Assembly (NCBI RefSeq): GCF_001457815.1
Contig: NZ_LN898217.1
Location: forward strand, 282,642-346,641
Length of the DNA stretch: 64,000 nucleotides
Source of the DNA: Vitreoscilla massiliensis
Lineage (GTDB): Bacteria > Pseudomonadota > Gammaproteobacteria > Burkholderiales > Neisseriaceae
Reading direction: 5' to 3'
Positions 16,541-26,507 of the stretch are shown piece by piece (position 1 is the stretch's first letter; each line of letters starts with the position of its first letter). The notes below the pieces were generated by a model. That model searched no databases. It was not told where the DNA came from and saw nothing but the letters and a program-made list of their open reading frames with translations. The position numbers and the translations under genes were made by a program.

Positions 16541-16697
16541 GACCGTAGGGATCCGCAAGGATTTAAACTTACCCTACGCAGACGGTAGTCCCGAAATTGA
16601 TTGTGTTACAAACATCTGTTTGTAAAATGTCTTTTTCTTGGTTGCCGAGCTGGGGAAACACTTCGGTGTTTCGATTATTAACAGTGGGAGGTAGACC
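16541..16697 (+). promoter_or_regulatory. rplJ leader, likely L10 autoregulatory RNA
   Basis: CGTAGGG (16544-16550) pairs with CCCTACG (16572-16578), enclosing an ATCC-GCAA-GGAT tetraloop hairpin and an asymmetric internal loop. This resembles the kink-turn target of the L10-L7/L12 complex in the L10 leader family. A second AAACAC-TTCG-GTGTTT hairpin (about 16656-16671) lies nearer the start codon. Position and structure both support translational feedback on rplJL. Confidence 0.75.
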
Positions 16698-17198
16698 TTG
16701 AGTCTCAATATTGAAGCCAAAAAGGCCACCGTTGAAGGCATTGCAGCTGGTATCGCAAATGCCCAAACATTGGTGATCGCCGAGTATCGTGGTATCAGTG
16801 TTGCCAATTTGACCGAATTGCGTGCGAATGCTCGTAAAGAGGGCGTGTACTTACACGTATTGAAAAACACTTTGGTACGCCGTGCTGTAGAAGGTACTTC
16901 ATTTGCTGCATTGGCTGACCAAATGGTTGGTCCATTGATTTATGCTGCATCTGAAGATGCTGTTGCTGCCGCTAAAGTATTACACCAGTTCTCTAAAAAA
17001 GACGACAAAATTGTTGTTAAAGCCGGTGTTTACAATGGCGATTTGTTGGATGTTGCTCAAGTAGCTGAATTAGCCTCAATTCCTTCACAAGAAGAATTGT
17101 TGGCCAAATTGTTGGGTGTTATGCAAGCGCCAGTTTCTGGCTTTGCTCGCGCCTTGGCTGCTTTGGCTGCAAAAAACGCAGAAACCGAAGCCGCATAA
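16698..17198 (+). CDS. rplJ: 50S ribosomal protein L10
   Basis: L10 anchors the L7/L12 stalk. The protein has 166 residues, with the N-terminal rRNA-binding domain (TLVIAEYRGISVANLTEL) and a C-terminal helix for L7/L12. The start is a rare TTG at 16698 preceded by GGGAGG; no ATG fits near it. A weak start fits feedback control through the leader. A 45-base gap leads to rplL. Confidence 0.97.
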   Translation: MSLNIEAKKATVEGIAAGIANAQTLVIAEYRGISVANLTELRANARKEGVYLHVLKNTLVRRAVEGTSFAALADQMVGPLIYAASEDAVAAAKVLHQFSKKDDKIVVKAGVYNGDLLDVAQVAELASIPSQEELLAKLLGVMQAPVSGFARALAALAAKNAETEAA

Positions 17199-17243
17199 TT
17201 TACATTTGATTTATTTGAATTAAGATTTTAGGAGTTTAATAGC

Positions 17244-17615
17244 ATGGCTATTACTAAAGAAGACATTTTAGAAGCAGTTGCTGGTTTGACCGTTATGGAA
17301 TTGAACGACTTGGTTAAAGCGTTCGAAGAAAAATTTGGCGTTTCTGCTGCTGCTTTGGCAGTTGCTGGTGGCGCTGCTGCTGGTGCAGCTGCTGCTGAAG
17401 AAAAAACTGAGTTCGACGTTGTATTGACTGCAGCTGGCGACCAAAAAGTTGGCGTGATCAAAGTGGTACGTGCTATCACTGGCTTGGGCTTGAAAGAAGC
17501 CAAAGACATGGTTGACGGCGCACCTAAAACTGTTAAAGAAGGTGTTTCTCAAGCAGAAGCTGACGACATCGCTAAACAATTGACTGAAGCTGGTGCTAAA
17601 GTCGAAATCAAATAA
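17244..17615 (+). CDS. rplL: 50S ribosomal protein L7/L12
   Basis: Multi-copy stalk protein that recruits translational GTPases. The 123-residue protein has an N-terminal dimerisation domain, an alanine-rich hinge (about residues 38-54) and the C-terminal domain with GLGLKEAKDMVDGAPK. It has a strong AGGAG site. A hairpin after the gene probably reduces flow into rpoBC. Confidence 0.98.
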   Translation: MAITKEDILEAVAGLTVMELNDLVKAFEEKFGVSAAALAVAGGAAAGAAAAEEKTEFDVVLTAAGDQKVGVIKVVRAITGLGLKEAKDMVDGAPKTVKEGVSQAEADDIAKQLTEAGAKVEIK

Positions 17616-17632
17616 GCTGATTTAAGCTGACA

Positions 17633-17663
17633 GGCTGGCAGTTATACTGCCGGCCTTATTTCG
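17633..17663 (+). terminator. attenuator-like hairpin between rplL and rpoB
   Basis: GGCTGGCAG (17633-17641) pairs with CTGCCGGCC (17647-17655) around a TTATA loop, followed by TTATTTC. The U tract is weak, so partial termination is likely, comparable to the rplL-rpoB attenuator of E. coli. Confidence 0.7.
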
Positions 17664-17756
17664 CTTCTTGCATAGGGTTATTAAAACTGGGCATTTCGGC
17701 GAAGTGTTTAGTCTTAACAGCCTGCCAAAAACCATCCATTCATTGGAGCTTCTTAC

Positions 17757-20700
17757 ATGAGTTACTCATTTACTGAGAAAAAACGCATCCGCAAAAGCTT
17801 TGCAAAACGTGAAAACGTTTTAGATTTTCCGTTTTTGCTTGCAACTCAATTGGATTCTTACGCTTCATTTTTGCAGCTAAATACCCCATTTGACCAACGC
17901 AAAGATGAGGGCTTACAGGCCGCATTCTCATCGATTTTCCCTATCGTTAGCCACAATGGCCATGCGCGTTTGGAATTTGTACATTACATTTTGGGTGAAC
18001 CTGTATTTGATATCCAAGAGTGCCAAATGCGCGGCATTACCTTTGCCGCCCCACTGCGCGCACGCATCCGTTTGGTAATCAATGATCGTGAAGCTTCTAA
18101 ACCAACGGTAAAAGAAGTTCGCGAGAATGAAGTGTACATGGGTGAAATCCCATTGATGACGCCTAGTGGCTCATTTGTAATCAATGGTACTGAACGCGTT
18201 ATCGTATCGCAATTGCACCGTTCGCCTGGTGTGTTCTTTGAACACGACCGTGGTAAAACCCACTCATCAGGTAAATTGTTGTTCTCAGCTCGCATCATTC
18301 CTTACCGTGGTTCATGGTTGGATTTTGAGTTTGATCCAAAAGACTTGTTGTACTTCCGTATCGACCGTCGCCGTAAAATGCCTGTGACCATTTTGCTCAA
18401 AGCATTGGGTTACGACGCTGAAACCATCTTAACCATGTTCTATGACAAAGATGCGTTCCATTTGAGCGACAAAGGCATCGAACAAGAGTTGGTATTGGGT
18501 CGCTTGAAAGGCGAAGTTGCCAAAATCGACGTTATCGACAAAGACGGTAATTTGATTGTTGCCAAAGGCAAACGCTTCACTGCTAAGTCTGTGCGCGATT
18601 TGAGCAACGCCGGTATCGAACGCTTGAATGTTGATTTCGAGAGCTTGATTGGCAAAGTATTGGCCAAAGATGTCATCAATCCATTGACTGGCGAAGTGAT
18701 TGCCAAAGCCAATGACGAATTGACTGAAGAAATCTTGGTGCAATTCCAATTGCACGAAATCGAAAAAATCGAAACCTTGTTCATCAATGAATTAGACCAA
18801 GGTGGCTACATCGCCAATACCTTGCGCGTTGATGAAGTGGAAACCCAATTGCAAGCACGTGTGGCGATTTACCGCATGATGCGCCCTGGTGAACCACCTA
18901 CCGAAGATGCGGTAGAACAATTGTTTAACCGTTTGTTCTTCAGCCACGACAGCTATGACTTGTCACGCGTTGGTCGCATGAAATTCAACAAACGCACGTA
19001 CGAACACAAATTGGATGAGAAATCACCATTGTGGTATCGCACCATGATTGAAGAATTGTCTGCGTTGACCAACGACAAAAACTTTGTCTTGACCAATGAA
19101 GACATCGTGATTTCGATTGCGACTTTGGTGGAATTGCGCAATGGCCATGGCGAAGTAGACGACATTGACCACTTGGGTAACCGTCGTGTGCGTTCAGTAG
19201 GTGAGTTGGCTGAAAACCAATTCCGTTCTGGCTTGGCGCGTGTTGAACGTGCTGTGAAAGAGCGTTTGAACCAAGCTGAATCAGACAATTTGATGCCGCA
19301 TGACTTGATCAATGCCAAACCTGTTTCGGCTGCAATCAAAGAATTCTTCGGTTCTAGCCAATTGTCTCAGTTTATGGACCAAACCAACCCATTGTCTGAA
19401 GTGACACACAAACGTCGTGTCTCTGCTTTGGGCCCCGGTGGTTTGACGCGTGAACGCGCAGGCTTTGAAGTGCGTGACGTACACCCAACCCATTACGGTC
19501 GTGTGTGCCCGATTGAAACACCAGAGGGTCCAAACATTGGTTTGATCAACTCTTTGTCTGTTTACGCGCGTACCAATGAATACGGTTTCTTGGAAACCCC
19601 ATACCGCCGTGTGATAGACAGCAAAGTAACCGACCAAATCGATTACTTGTCTGCCATCGAAGAAGGCCGCTATGTGATTGCACAGGCGAATGCCGAGTTG
19701 GACAAAGAAGGTCAATTGACCGATGAATTGGTGACTTGCCGTGAAAAAGGCGAAACCATTTTGGCCACCCCTGATCGCGTGCAATACATGGACGTGGCAA
19801 CAGGTCAGGTGGTATCGGTAGCAGCATCATTGATTCCATTCTTGGAACACGATGACGCCAACCGTGCATTGATGGGTGCCAACATGCAACGTCAAGCTGT
19901 GCCTTGCTTGCGTGCGGACAAACCATTGGTAGGTACCGGTATTGAACGCTCTGTGGCGGTTGACTCTGCGACTGCCGTGGTTGCGCGTCGTGGCGGTGTG
20001 GTTGAGTCTGTGGATGCGGGTCGCGTGGTGATTCGTGTGCACGATGATGAAGCGATTGCTGGTGAAGTGGGTGTCGACATCTACAACTTGGTGAAATACA
20101 CCCGTTCTAACCAATCGACTAACATCAACCAACGTCCAGTTGTGAACAAAGGTGACATCTTGGCCCGCGGTGACGTGGTGGCTGACGGTGCTTCTACCGA
20201 CTTAGGTGAATTGGCTTTGGGTCAAAACATGACCATCGCCTTCATGCCTTGGAATGGTTACAACTACGAAGACTCAATTTTGATTTCTGAAAAAGTGGTA
20301 GCAGAAGACCGCTATACCACCATCCACATCGAAGAATTGAATGTGGTGGCGCGCGATACCAAATTGGGCGCAGAAGAAATCACCCGTGACATTCCGAACC
20401 TGTCTGAACGCATGCAAAACCGTTTGGATGAATCCGGTATTGTTTACATCGGTGCTGAAGTAGAAGCTGGCGACGTGTTGGTGGGCAAGGTAACACCTAA
20501 AGGTGAAACCCAATTAACCCCTGAAGAAAAATTGTTGCGTGCTATTTTCGGTGAAAAAGCTTCTGACGTAAAAGATACTTCATTGCGCATGCCTACAGGC
20601 ATGAGCGGTACGGTGATTGACGTCCAAGTGTTCACCCGTGAAGGCATTGAACGTGACAAACGTGCTCAATCCATCATTGATGCGGAATTGAAACGCTACC

Positions 20701-21929
20701 GCAAAGACTTGAACGATCAAATGCGCATTTTCAATAACGATGCATTTGACCGTATCGAGCGCATGATTGTTGGACAAGTTGCCAATGGTGGCCCTATGCG
20801 TTTGGTTAAAGGCACTGCCATTACCAAAGAATACTTGGGCAGCATTGAAAACAAACACGAGTGGTTTGACATCCGTTTGGCCGATGAATCATTGGCAAAA
20901 CAATTGGAATTGACCAAACTGAGCTTGGCACAGAAGTACGAAGAAGCCGACGCCATGTACGAGATCAAGAAGAAAAAATTGACTCAAGGCGACGAATTGC
21001 AACCTGGCGTTCAAAAAATGGTGAAAGTATTCATCGCCATCAAACGTCGTTTGCAAGCCGGTGACAAAATGGCGGGTCGACATGGTAACAAAGGTGTGGT
21101 TTCACGCATCTTGCCAGTAGAAGACATGCCTTACTTGGCAGATGGCCGTACCGTAGACATCGTATTGAACCCATTGGGTGTACCGTCTCGTATGAACATC
21201 GGTCAGATTTTGGAAGTGCATTTGGGTTGGGCTGCCAAAGGTATTGGTGAACGCATCAACAAGATGTTGGTAGAACAACGTCAAGTGGCCGAATTGCGTG
21301 CTTACTTTGAGAAGTTGTACAACACCAGCGGTAAGCAAGAAAACTTGGATGAGTTGACCGATGCTGAAATCATGAACTTGGCGCAACACTTGCGTCGCGG
21401 CATGACTTTTGCCTCTCCAGTGTTCGACGGTGCCGATGAAGCCGAAATCAAAAACATGTTGGAATTGGCTTACCCAAGCGAAGACCCAGACATGGAAAAA
21501 TTGGGCTTTAACAGCACCAAAACCCAAATCACTTTGTACGATGGCCGTACCGGTGAAGCGTTTGACCGTCATGTGACTGTGGGTGTGATGCATTACTTGA
21601 AACTGCATCACTTGGTAGACGAAAAAATGCATGCTCGTTCTACTGGCCCTTACAGCTTGGTGACACAACAACCATTGGGTGGTAAAGCCCAATTCGGTGG
21701 TCAGCGTTTCGGTGAGATGGAGGTGTGGGCACTGGAAGCTTACGGTGCTGCATACACCTTACAAGAGATGTTAACTGTGAAATCCGATGACGTGGTTGGC
21801 CGTACCAAAATGTACGAAAACATCGTTAAAGGTGAACACAAAATCGATGCTGGTATGCCAGAGTCGTTCAATGTATTGGTGAAAGAGATCCGATCATTGG
21901 GCTTGGATATCGATTTAGAGCGTTACTAA
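17757..21929 (+). CDS. rpoB: RNA polymerase subunit beta
   Basis: Catalytic beta subunit, 1390 residues, starting at an ATG with TTGGAG upstream. The rifampicin pocket reads SSQLSQFMDQTNPLSE and THKRRVSALGPGG, the wild-type pattern, so rifampicin sensitivity is predicted. The GDKMAGRHGNKGVVS motif near the C-terminus contributes to the active centre. One exact repeat copy is found near the 5' end. The gap to rpoC holds a 28-bp perfect palindrome. Confidence 0.99.
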   Translation: MSYSFTEKKRIRKSFAKRENVLDFPFLLATQLDSYASFLQLNTPFDQRKDEGLQAAFSSIFPIVSHNGHARLEFVHYILGEPVFDIQECQMRGITFAAPLRARIRLVINDREASKPTVKEVRENEVYMGEIPLMTPSGSFVINGTERVIVSQLHRSPGVFFEHDRGKTHSSGKLLFSARIIPYRGSWLDFEFDPKDLLYFRIDRRRKMPVTILLKALGYDAETILTMFYDKDAFHLSDKGIEQELVLGRLKGEVAKIDVIDKDGNLIVAKGKRFTAKSVRDLSNAGIERLNVDFESLIGKVLAKDVINPLTGEVIAKANDELTEEILVQFQLHEIEKIETLFINELDQGGYIANTLRVDEVETQLQARVAIYRMMRPGEPPTEDAVEQLFNRLFFSHDSYDLSRVGRMKFNKRTYEHKLDEKSPLWYRTMIEELSALTNDKNFVLTNEDIVISIATLVELRNGHGEVDDIDHLGNRRVRSVGELAENQFRSGLARVERAVKERLNQAESDNLMPHDLINAKPVSAAIKEFFGSSQLSQFMDQTNPLSEVTHKRRVSALGPGGLTRERAGFEVRDVHPTHYGRVCPIETPEGPNIGLINSLSVYARTNEYGFLETPYRRVIDSKVTDQIDYLSAIEEGRYVIAQANAELDKEGQLTDELVTCREKGETILATPDRVQYMDVATGQVVSVAASLIPFLEHDDANRALMGANMQRQAVPCLRADKPLVGTGIERSVAVDSATAVVARRGGVVESVDAGRVVIRVHDDEAIAGEVGVDIYNLVKYTRSNQSTNINQRPVVNKGDILARGDVVADGASTDLGELALGQNMTIAFMPWNGYNYEDSILISEKVVAEDRYTTIHIEELNVVARDTKLGAEEITRDIPNLSERMQNRLDESGIVYIGAEVEAGDVLVGKVTPKGETQLTPEEKLLRAIFGEKASDVKDTSLRMPTGMSGTVIDVQVFTREGIERDKRAQSIIDAELKRYRKDLNDQMRIFNNDAFDRIERMIVGQVANGGPMRLVKGTAITKEYLGSIENKHEWFDIRLADESLAKQLELTKLSLAQKYEEADAMYEIKKKKLTQGDELQPGVQKMVKVFIAIKRRLQAGDKMAGRHGNKGVVSRILPVEDMPYLADGRTVDIVLNPLGVPSRMNIGQILEVHLGWAAKGIGERINKMLVEQRQVAELRAYFEKLYNTSGKQENLDELTDAEIMNLAQHLRRGMTFASPVFDGADEAEIKNMLELAYPSEDPDMEKLGFNSTKTQITLYDGRTGEAFDRHVTVGVMHYLKLHHLVDEKMHARSTGPYSLVTQQPLGGKAQFGGQRFGEMEVWALEAYGAAYTLQEMLTVKSDDVVGRTKMYENIVKGEHKIDAGMPESFNVLVKEIRSLGLDIDLERY
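17913..17923 (-). repeat. candidate DNA uptake sequence in rpoB
   Basis: Exact TTACAGGCCGC in the 5' part of rpoB. Confidence 0.75.
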
Positions 21930-21938
21930 TTGTGGCAA

Positions 21939-21966
21939 ACGCGTTACAGGCCGGCCTGTAACGCGT
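21939..21966. repeat. 28-bp perfect palindrome between rpoB and rpoC
   Basis: Two fused repeat cores in tail-to-tail order give a perfect palindrome with no spacer (ACGCGTTACAGGCC and its reverse complement). It lies 18 bases before the rpoC start. There is no U tract, so it is more likely an mRNA hairpin, cleavage site or uptake signal than a terminator. Confidence 0.85.
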
Positions 21967-21983
21967 CAACAACTGGAGCTAAA

Positions 21984-24900
21984 ATGAAAGCTTTGTTAGA
22001 TTTATTTAACCCCTTGCAAGGTGCAGGTGCAGATGATGAATTTGATGCCATCAAAATTGGTATCGCATCACCTGAAACCATACGCTCATGGTCGTATGGC
22101 GAAGTTAAAAAACCTGAAACCATCAACTACCGTACGTTCAAGCCTGAACGCGATGGTTTGTTCTGTGCCAAAATTTTTGGCCCAGTGAAAGACTACGAAT
22201 GTTTGTGCGGTAAGTACAAACGTTTGAAATTCAAAGGCGTGACCTGCGAAAAATGTGGCGTGGAAGTGACTTTGTCCAAAGTACGCCGTGAACGCATGGG
22301 TCACATCGAATTGGCTTCACCTGTAGCGCACATCTGGTTCTTGAAATCATTGCCATCTCGTTTGGGCATGGTTTTGGACATGACTTTGCGTGACATCGAA
22401 CGCATTTTGTACTTTGAAGCCTTTGTGGTAACCGATCCTGGTTTGACTTCTTTGCAACGCCGTCAATTGTTGACCGAAGAAGACTATTACGAAAACTTGG
22501 ACGAATACGGCGAAGAATTTGAAGCGAAAATGGGTGCAGAAGGTGTGCGTGAATTGTTGCGTACCCTCGACATCGAAAACGAAATTCAAGTATTGCGTCA
22601 AGAGTTGGAATCGACTGGTTCTGACACCAAAATCAAAAAAATTGCGAAACGTTTGAAAGTATTGGAAGCGTTCCAACGCTCAGGTATGAAACTTGAGTGG
22701 ATGATTATGGATGTATTGCCAGTATTGCCACCTGATTTGCGTCCATTGGTGCCGTTGGATGGTGGTCGTTTTGCCACTTCTGACTTGAACGATTTGTACC
22801 GCCGCGTGATTAACCGTAACAACCGTTTGAAACGTTTGTTGGAATTGCGTGCACCAGACATCATCGTGCGCAATGAAAAACGCATGTTGCAAGAAGCAGT
22901 AGACTCATTGTTGGACAATGGCCGTCGCGGTAAAGCGATGACGGGCGCCAACAAACGTCCATTGAAATCTTTGGCAGACATGATTAAAGGTAAGGGCGGT
23001 CGCTTCCGTCAGAACTTGCTGGGTAAACGTGTGGACTATTCAGGCCGCTCTGTGATTACCGTAGGTCCTTACTTGCGTTTGCACCAATGTGGTTTGCCTA
23101 AAAAAATGGCATTGGAATTGTTCAAACCATTCATTTTCCATAAATTGGAAAAATTGGAATTGGCCAACTCCATCAAACAAGCGAAAAAATTGGTAGAGCA
23201 AGAAGTGCCAGAAGTTTGGGACATCTTGGAAGACGTGATTCGCGAACATCCAATCATGTTGAACCGTGCACCTACCTTGCACCGTTTGGGTATTCAAGCG
23301 TTTGAACCGATCTTGATTGAAGGCAAAGCCATTCAATTGCACCCACTCGTTTGTGCGGCATTCAATGCCGACTTCGACGGTGACCAAATGGCGGTACACG
23401 TACCATTGTCTTTGGAAGCACAAGAAGAAGCACGCACCTTGATGTTGGCTTCTAACAATGTGTTGTCTCCAGCCAATGGTGAGCCTATCATCGTACCTTC
23501 TCAAGACATCGTCTTGGGTCTGTATTACATGACGCGTGACAAGATTAACGGTAAAGGCGAAGGCATCATGTTTGCCGACGTCAAAGAAGTACACCGTGCT
23601 TATCAAACACGCCAAGTGGAATTGGGTACCAAATGTATCGTGCGTTTGACCGAATACGTGAAAAACGAACAAGGTGGTTTCGATCCTGTTGTGAATCGTT
23701 ACGAAACCACGGTTGGTCGCGCGATTTTGTCGACCTTGTTGCCTAAAGGTTTGAGTTTCTCTCACGTCAACAAAGCGTTGAAGAAAAAAGAAATCTCTAA
23801 ACTGATTAACGCCTCGTTCCGTCAATGTGGTTTGCGCGACACCGTGATTTTCGCCGACCATTTGATGTACACCGGTTATGCGTACTCAACCCGCGGTGGT
23901 ATTTCGATTTGCGTAGACGACATGGAAGTGCCTGCAGCGAAAGCGCAATTGTTGGGCGAAGCCAATGCCGAAGTGAAAGAAATCGAAGAGCAATACCGTC
24001 AAGGTTTGGTAACCAATGGCGAACGCTATAACAAAGTGGTCGACATCTGGGGCCGTACTGGTGACAAGATCGCCAAAGCGATGATGGACAACTTGTCTGT
24101 GGACAAAGTGTTTGACCGCGACGGTAATGAAGTGGACCAAGAATCGTTCAACTCCATTTACATGATGGCCGACTCTGGTGCCCGTGGTTCGCCAGCACAG
24201 ATCAAACAGTTGTCAGGTATGCGTGGTTTGATGGCGAAACCAGATGGTTCGATTATCGAAACCCCAATTACCTCTAACTTCCGTGAAGGCTTAACAGTAT
24301 TACAATACTTTATTTCCACTCACGGTGCGCGTAAAGGTTTGGCCGATACGGCGTTGAAAACAGCGAACTCAGGTTACTTGACCCGTCGTTTGGTCGATGT
24401 GACCCAAGACTTGGTGGTCATCGAAGACGATTGCGGTACCAGCGATGGTTTCGTGATGAAAGCCGTGGTACAAGGCGGTGACGTGATTGAACCATTGCGC
24501 GACCGTATTTTGGGCCGTGTAACAGCTGAAGACGTGGTAGACCCGATTACCAATGCAACTTTGGTAGAGTCTGGCACCATGTTGACCGAAGCCTTGGTTA
24601 ACGAAATCGACAACTCAGGTGTCGATGAGGTGAAAGTACGCACCCCAATTACTTGTAAAACCCGTTATGGCTTGTGCGCGAAATGTTACGGCCGTGACTT
24701 GGCACGCGGTAAATTGGTGAACACTGGTGAAGCAGTCGGCGTGATTGCAGCGCAATCGATTGGTGAACCGGGTACACAGTTGACCATGCGTACCTTCCAC
24801 ATTGGTGGTGCAGCGTCTCGAGCAGCCGCAGCGACCCAAGTAGAGTCTAAATCTAACGGTACGGCACGTTTCTCTAGCCAAATGCGTTATGTTGCCAACA

Positions 24901-26141
24901 ACAAAGGCGAGTTGATTGTCATCGGCCGTTCTTGTGAAGTGGTGATTCATGATGATGTCGGTCGTGAGCGTGAACGTCATAAAGTGCCTTACGGTGCGAC
25001 GTTGATGGTGCGTGATGGTGAAGTGATTACCGCGGGCCATGTATTGGCCACATGGGATCCACATACCCGTCCAATGATTACCGAGCATGCAGGTCGTGTG
25101 CGCTTCGAGAACATCGAAGAAGGCGTGACTGTCGCGAAACAAACCGATGAAGTGACTGGTTTGTCTACCTTGGTGGTGATTGATGGCAAACGCCGTGGTT
25201 CACAAGCGCGTGTATTGCGTCCAGCAGTGCGCTTGCTCGATGAAAACGGTGAAGAAATCCACGCTCCAGGTTCGGATACCCCAGTGACCATGGCATTCCC
25301 TATCGGTGCGATCATTACCGTGCGTGAAGGTCAGGAAATTGGCAAAGGTGATGTGTTAGCGCGTATCCCACAAGCTTCTACCAAAACCCGTGACATTACC
25401 GGTGGTTTGCCTCGTGTAGCAGAATTGTTCGAGGCTCGTACACCAAAAGACGCAGGTATGTTGGCAGAGGTAACTGGTACCGTTTCCTTTGGTAAAGAAA
25501 CCAAAGGCAAACAACGCTTGGTGATTACCGACACTGATGGCATCGCTGTAGAAACCTTGATCTCGAAAGAGAAACAAGTGTTGGTGCATGATGGTCAAGT
25601 GGTGAACCGTGGTGAAACCATTGTCGATGGCGCAGTTGATCCGCACGACATCTTGCGTTTGCAAGGTATCGAAGCCTTGGCTCGCTACATCATCCAAGAA
25701 GTGCAAGAGGTTTACCGCTTGCAAGGTGTGAAGATTTCCGACAAACACATTGAAGTGATCATTCGCCAAATGTTGCGTCGTGTGAACATCGCTGATTCTG
25801 GTGAAACCCATTTCATTACCGGTGAGCAAGTTGAGCGCGCCGAAGTGATGATAGAAAACGAGAAAATGTTGGCAGAAGGCAAACAGCCTGCACGCATCGA
25901 CAACATCTTGTTGGGTATTACCAAAGCGTCCTTGTCTACCGACTCGTTCATCTCTGCCGCATCGTTCCAAGAGACTACCCGTGTCTTGACCGAAGCTGCG
26001 ATCATGGGCAAACGCGACGACTTGCGCGGCTTGAAAGAAAACGTGATTGTGGGTCGTTTGATTCCGGCGGGTACTGGTTTACATTACCACCGCAAACGCC
26101 GTCAACACACCCAAGCAGCAGAAACACCTGCAGCAGAATAA
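21984..26141 (+). CDS. rpoC: RNA polymerase subunit beta'
   Basis: Largest polymerase subunit, 1385 residues from the ATG at 21984 (GGAGC upstream). An in-frame upstream extension to 21930 would read through the palindrome and is not expected. The N-terminal zinc site is CLCGKYKRLKFKGVTCEKCG. The catalytic Mg-binding loop is NADFDGDQMAVH. A second cysteine cluster (CKTRYGLCAKCYG) is also present. The gene ends with a repeat-derived terminator. Confidence 0.99.
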   Translation: MKALLDLFNPLQGAGADDEFDAIKIGIASPETIRSWSYGEVKKPETINYRTFKPERDGLFCAKIFGPVKDYECLCGKYKRLKFKGVTCEKCGVEVTLSKVRRERMGHIELASPVAHIWFLKSLPSRLGMVLDMTLRDIERILYFEAFVVTDPGLTSLQRRQLLTEEDYYENLDEYGEEFEAKMGAEGVRELLRTLDIENEIQVLRQELESTGSDTKIKKIAKRLKVLEAFQRSGMKLEWMIMDVLPVLPPDLRPLVPLDGGRFATSDLNDLYRRVINRNNRLKRLLELRAPDIIVRNEKRMLQEAVDSLLDNGRRGKAMTGANKRPLKSLADMIKGKGGRFRQNLLGKRVDYSGRSVITVGPYLRLHQCGLPKKMALELFKPFIFHKLEKLELANSIKQAKKLVEQEVPEVWDILEDVIREHPIMLNRAPTLHRLGIQAFEPILIEGKAIQLHPLVCAAFNADFDGDQMAVHVPLSLEAQEEARTLMLASNNVLSPANGEPIIVPSQDIVLGLYYMTRDKINGKGEGIMFADVKEVHRAYQTRQVELGTKCIVRLTEYVKNEQGGFDPVVNRYETTVGRAILSTLLPKGLSFSHVNKALKKKEISKLINASFRQCGLRDTVIFADHLMYTGYAYSTRGGISICVDDMEVPAAKAQLLGEANAEVKEIEEQYRQGLVTNGERYNKVVDIWGRTGDKIAKAMMDNLSVDKVFDRDGNEVDQESFNSIYMMADSGARGSPAQIKQLSGMRGLMAKPDGSIIETPITSNFREGLTVLQYFISTHGARKGLADTALKTANSGYLTRRLVDVTQDLVVIEDDCGTSDGFVMKAVVQGGDVIEPLRDRILGRVTAEDVVDPITNATLVESGTMLTEALVNEIDNSGVDEVKVRTPITCKTRYGLCAKCYGRDLARGKLVNTGEAVGVIAAQSIGEPGTQLTMRTFHIGGAASRAAAATQVESKSNGTARFSSQMRYVANNKGELIVIGRSCEVVIHDDVGRERERHKVPYGATLMVRDGEVITAGHVLATWDPHTRPMITEHAGRVRFENIEEGVTVAKQTDEVTGLSTLVVIDGKRRGSQARVLRPAVRLLDENGEEIHAPGSDTPVTMAFPIGAIITVREGQEIGKGDVLARIPQASTKTRDITGGLPRVAELFEARTPKDAGMLAEVTGTVSFGKETKGKQRLVITDTDGIAVETLISKEKQVLVHDGQVVNRGETIVDGAVDPHDILRLQGIEALARYIIQEVQEVYRLQGVKISDKHIEVIIRQMLRRVNIADSGETHFITGEQVERAEVMIENEKMLAEGKQPARIDNILLGITKASLSTDSFISAASFQETTRVLTEAAIMGKRDDLRGLKENVIVGRLIPAGTGLHYHRKRRQHTQAAETPAAE

Positions 26142-26166
26142 TGTTGTAAGCGTGTAACGCAATCAG

Positions 26167-26200
26167 AAGCGGCCTGTAAATGTTTACAGGCCGCTTTTTT
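26167..26200 (+). terminator. repeat-pair terminator after rpoC
   Basis: GCGGCCTGTAAA and TTTACAGGCCGC form a 14-bp stem with a 2-base spacer and a T run directly after. It contains two exact candidate uptake sequences in inverted orientation and is a textbook intrinsic terminator. Confidence 0.9.
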
Positions 26201-26507
26201 GTGCCTGCTGGATATGCATGTGTGTATTTATTGAGCAAGTATCGAATAGGGCACAGCAGGGTAATCTCGTCACAGCTGGCCCAAGCTCACAGCCAGTGCG
26301 ACCCAATGAGTTAACTGATATTGACATGATATTGATGAATATATTGATTTAAAGCGGCCTGTAAGCCTTACAGGCCGCTTATTTTTGTGGTTTAAGCTGG
26401 GCTTCATCAAATCAAGCAAGTTCGTGCAAACCCGTGTTGTGGGGCTTTCTTTCTATGGACTATGGTGAAATGATGTGAGGTCGCCATGTTGTGCTAGGGT
26501 GGGTGTA
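26201..26507. other. gene-free stretch with a second repeat pair
   Basis: No supported gene. It holds a second inverted repeat pair at 26352-26380. The rest is unremarkable AT-rich sequence and probably includes the start signals of the small membrane-protein gene. Confidence 0.6.
26352..26385. repeat. inverted candidate uptake-sequence pair
   Basis: AAGCGGCCTGTAA (26352-26364) and TTACAGGCCGCTT (26368-26380) around GCC, followed by ATTTTTG. It is the second such pair within 190 bp of the rpoC end and could be an extra terminator. Confidence 0.85.

Noticed and set aside
21930..21983. N-terminal extension of rpoC
   Set aside because: It would translate the palindrome and is not seen in RpoC proteins; ATG 21984 has GGAGC.
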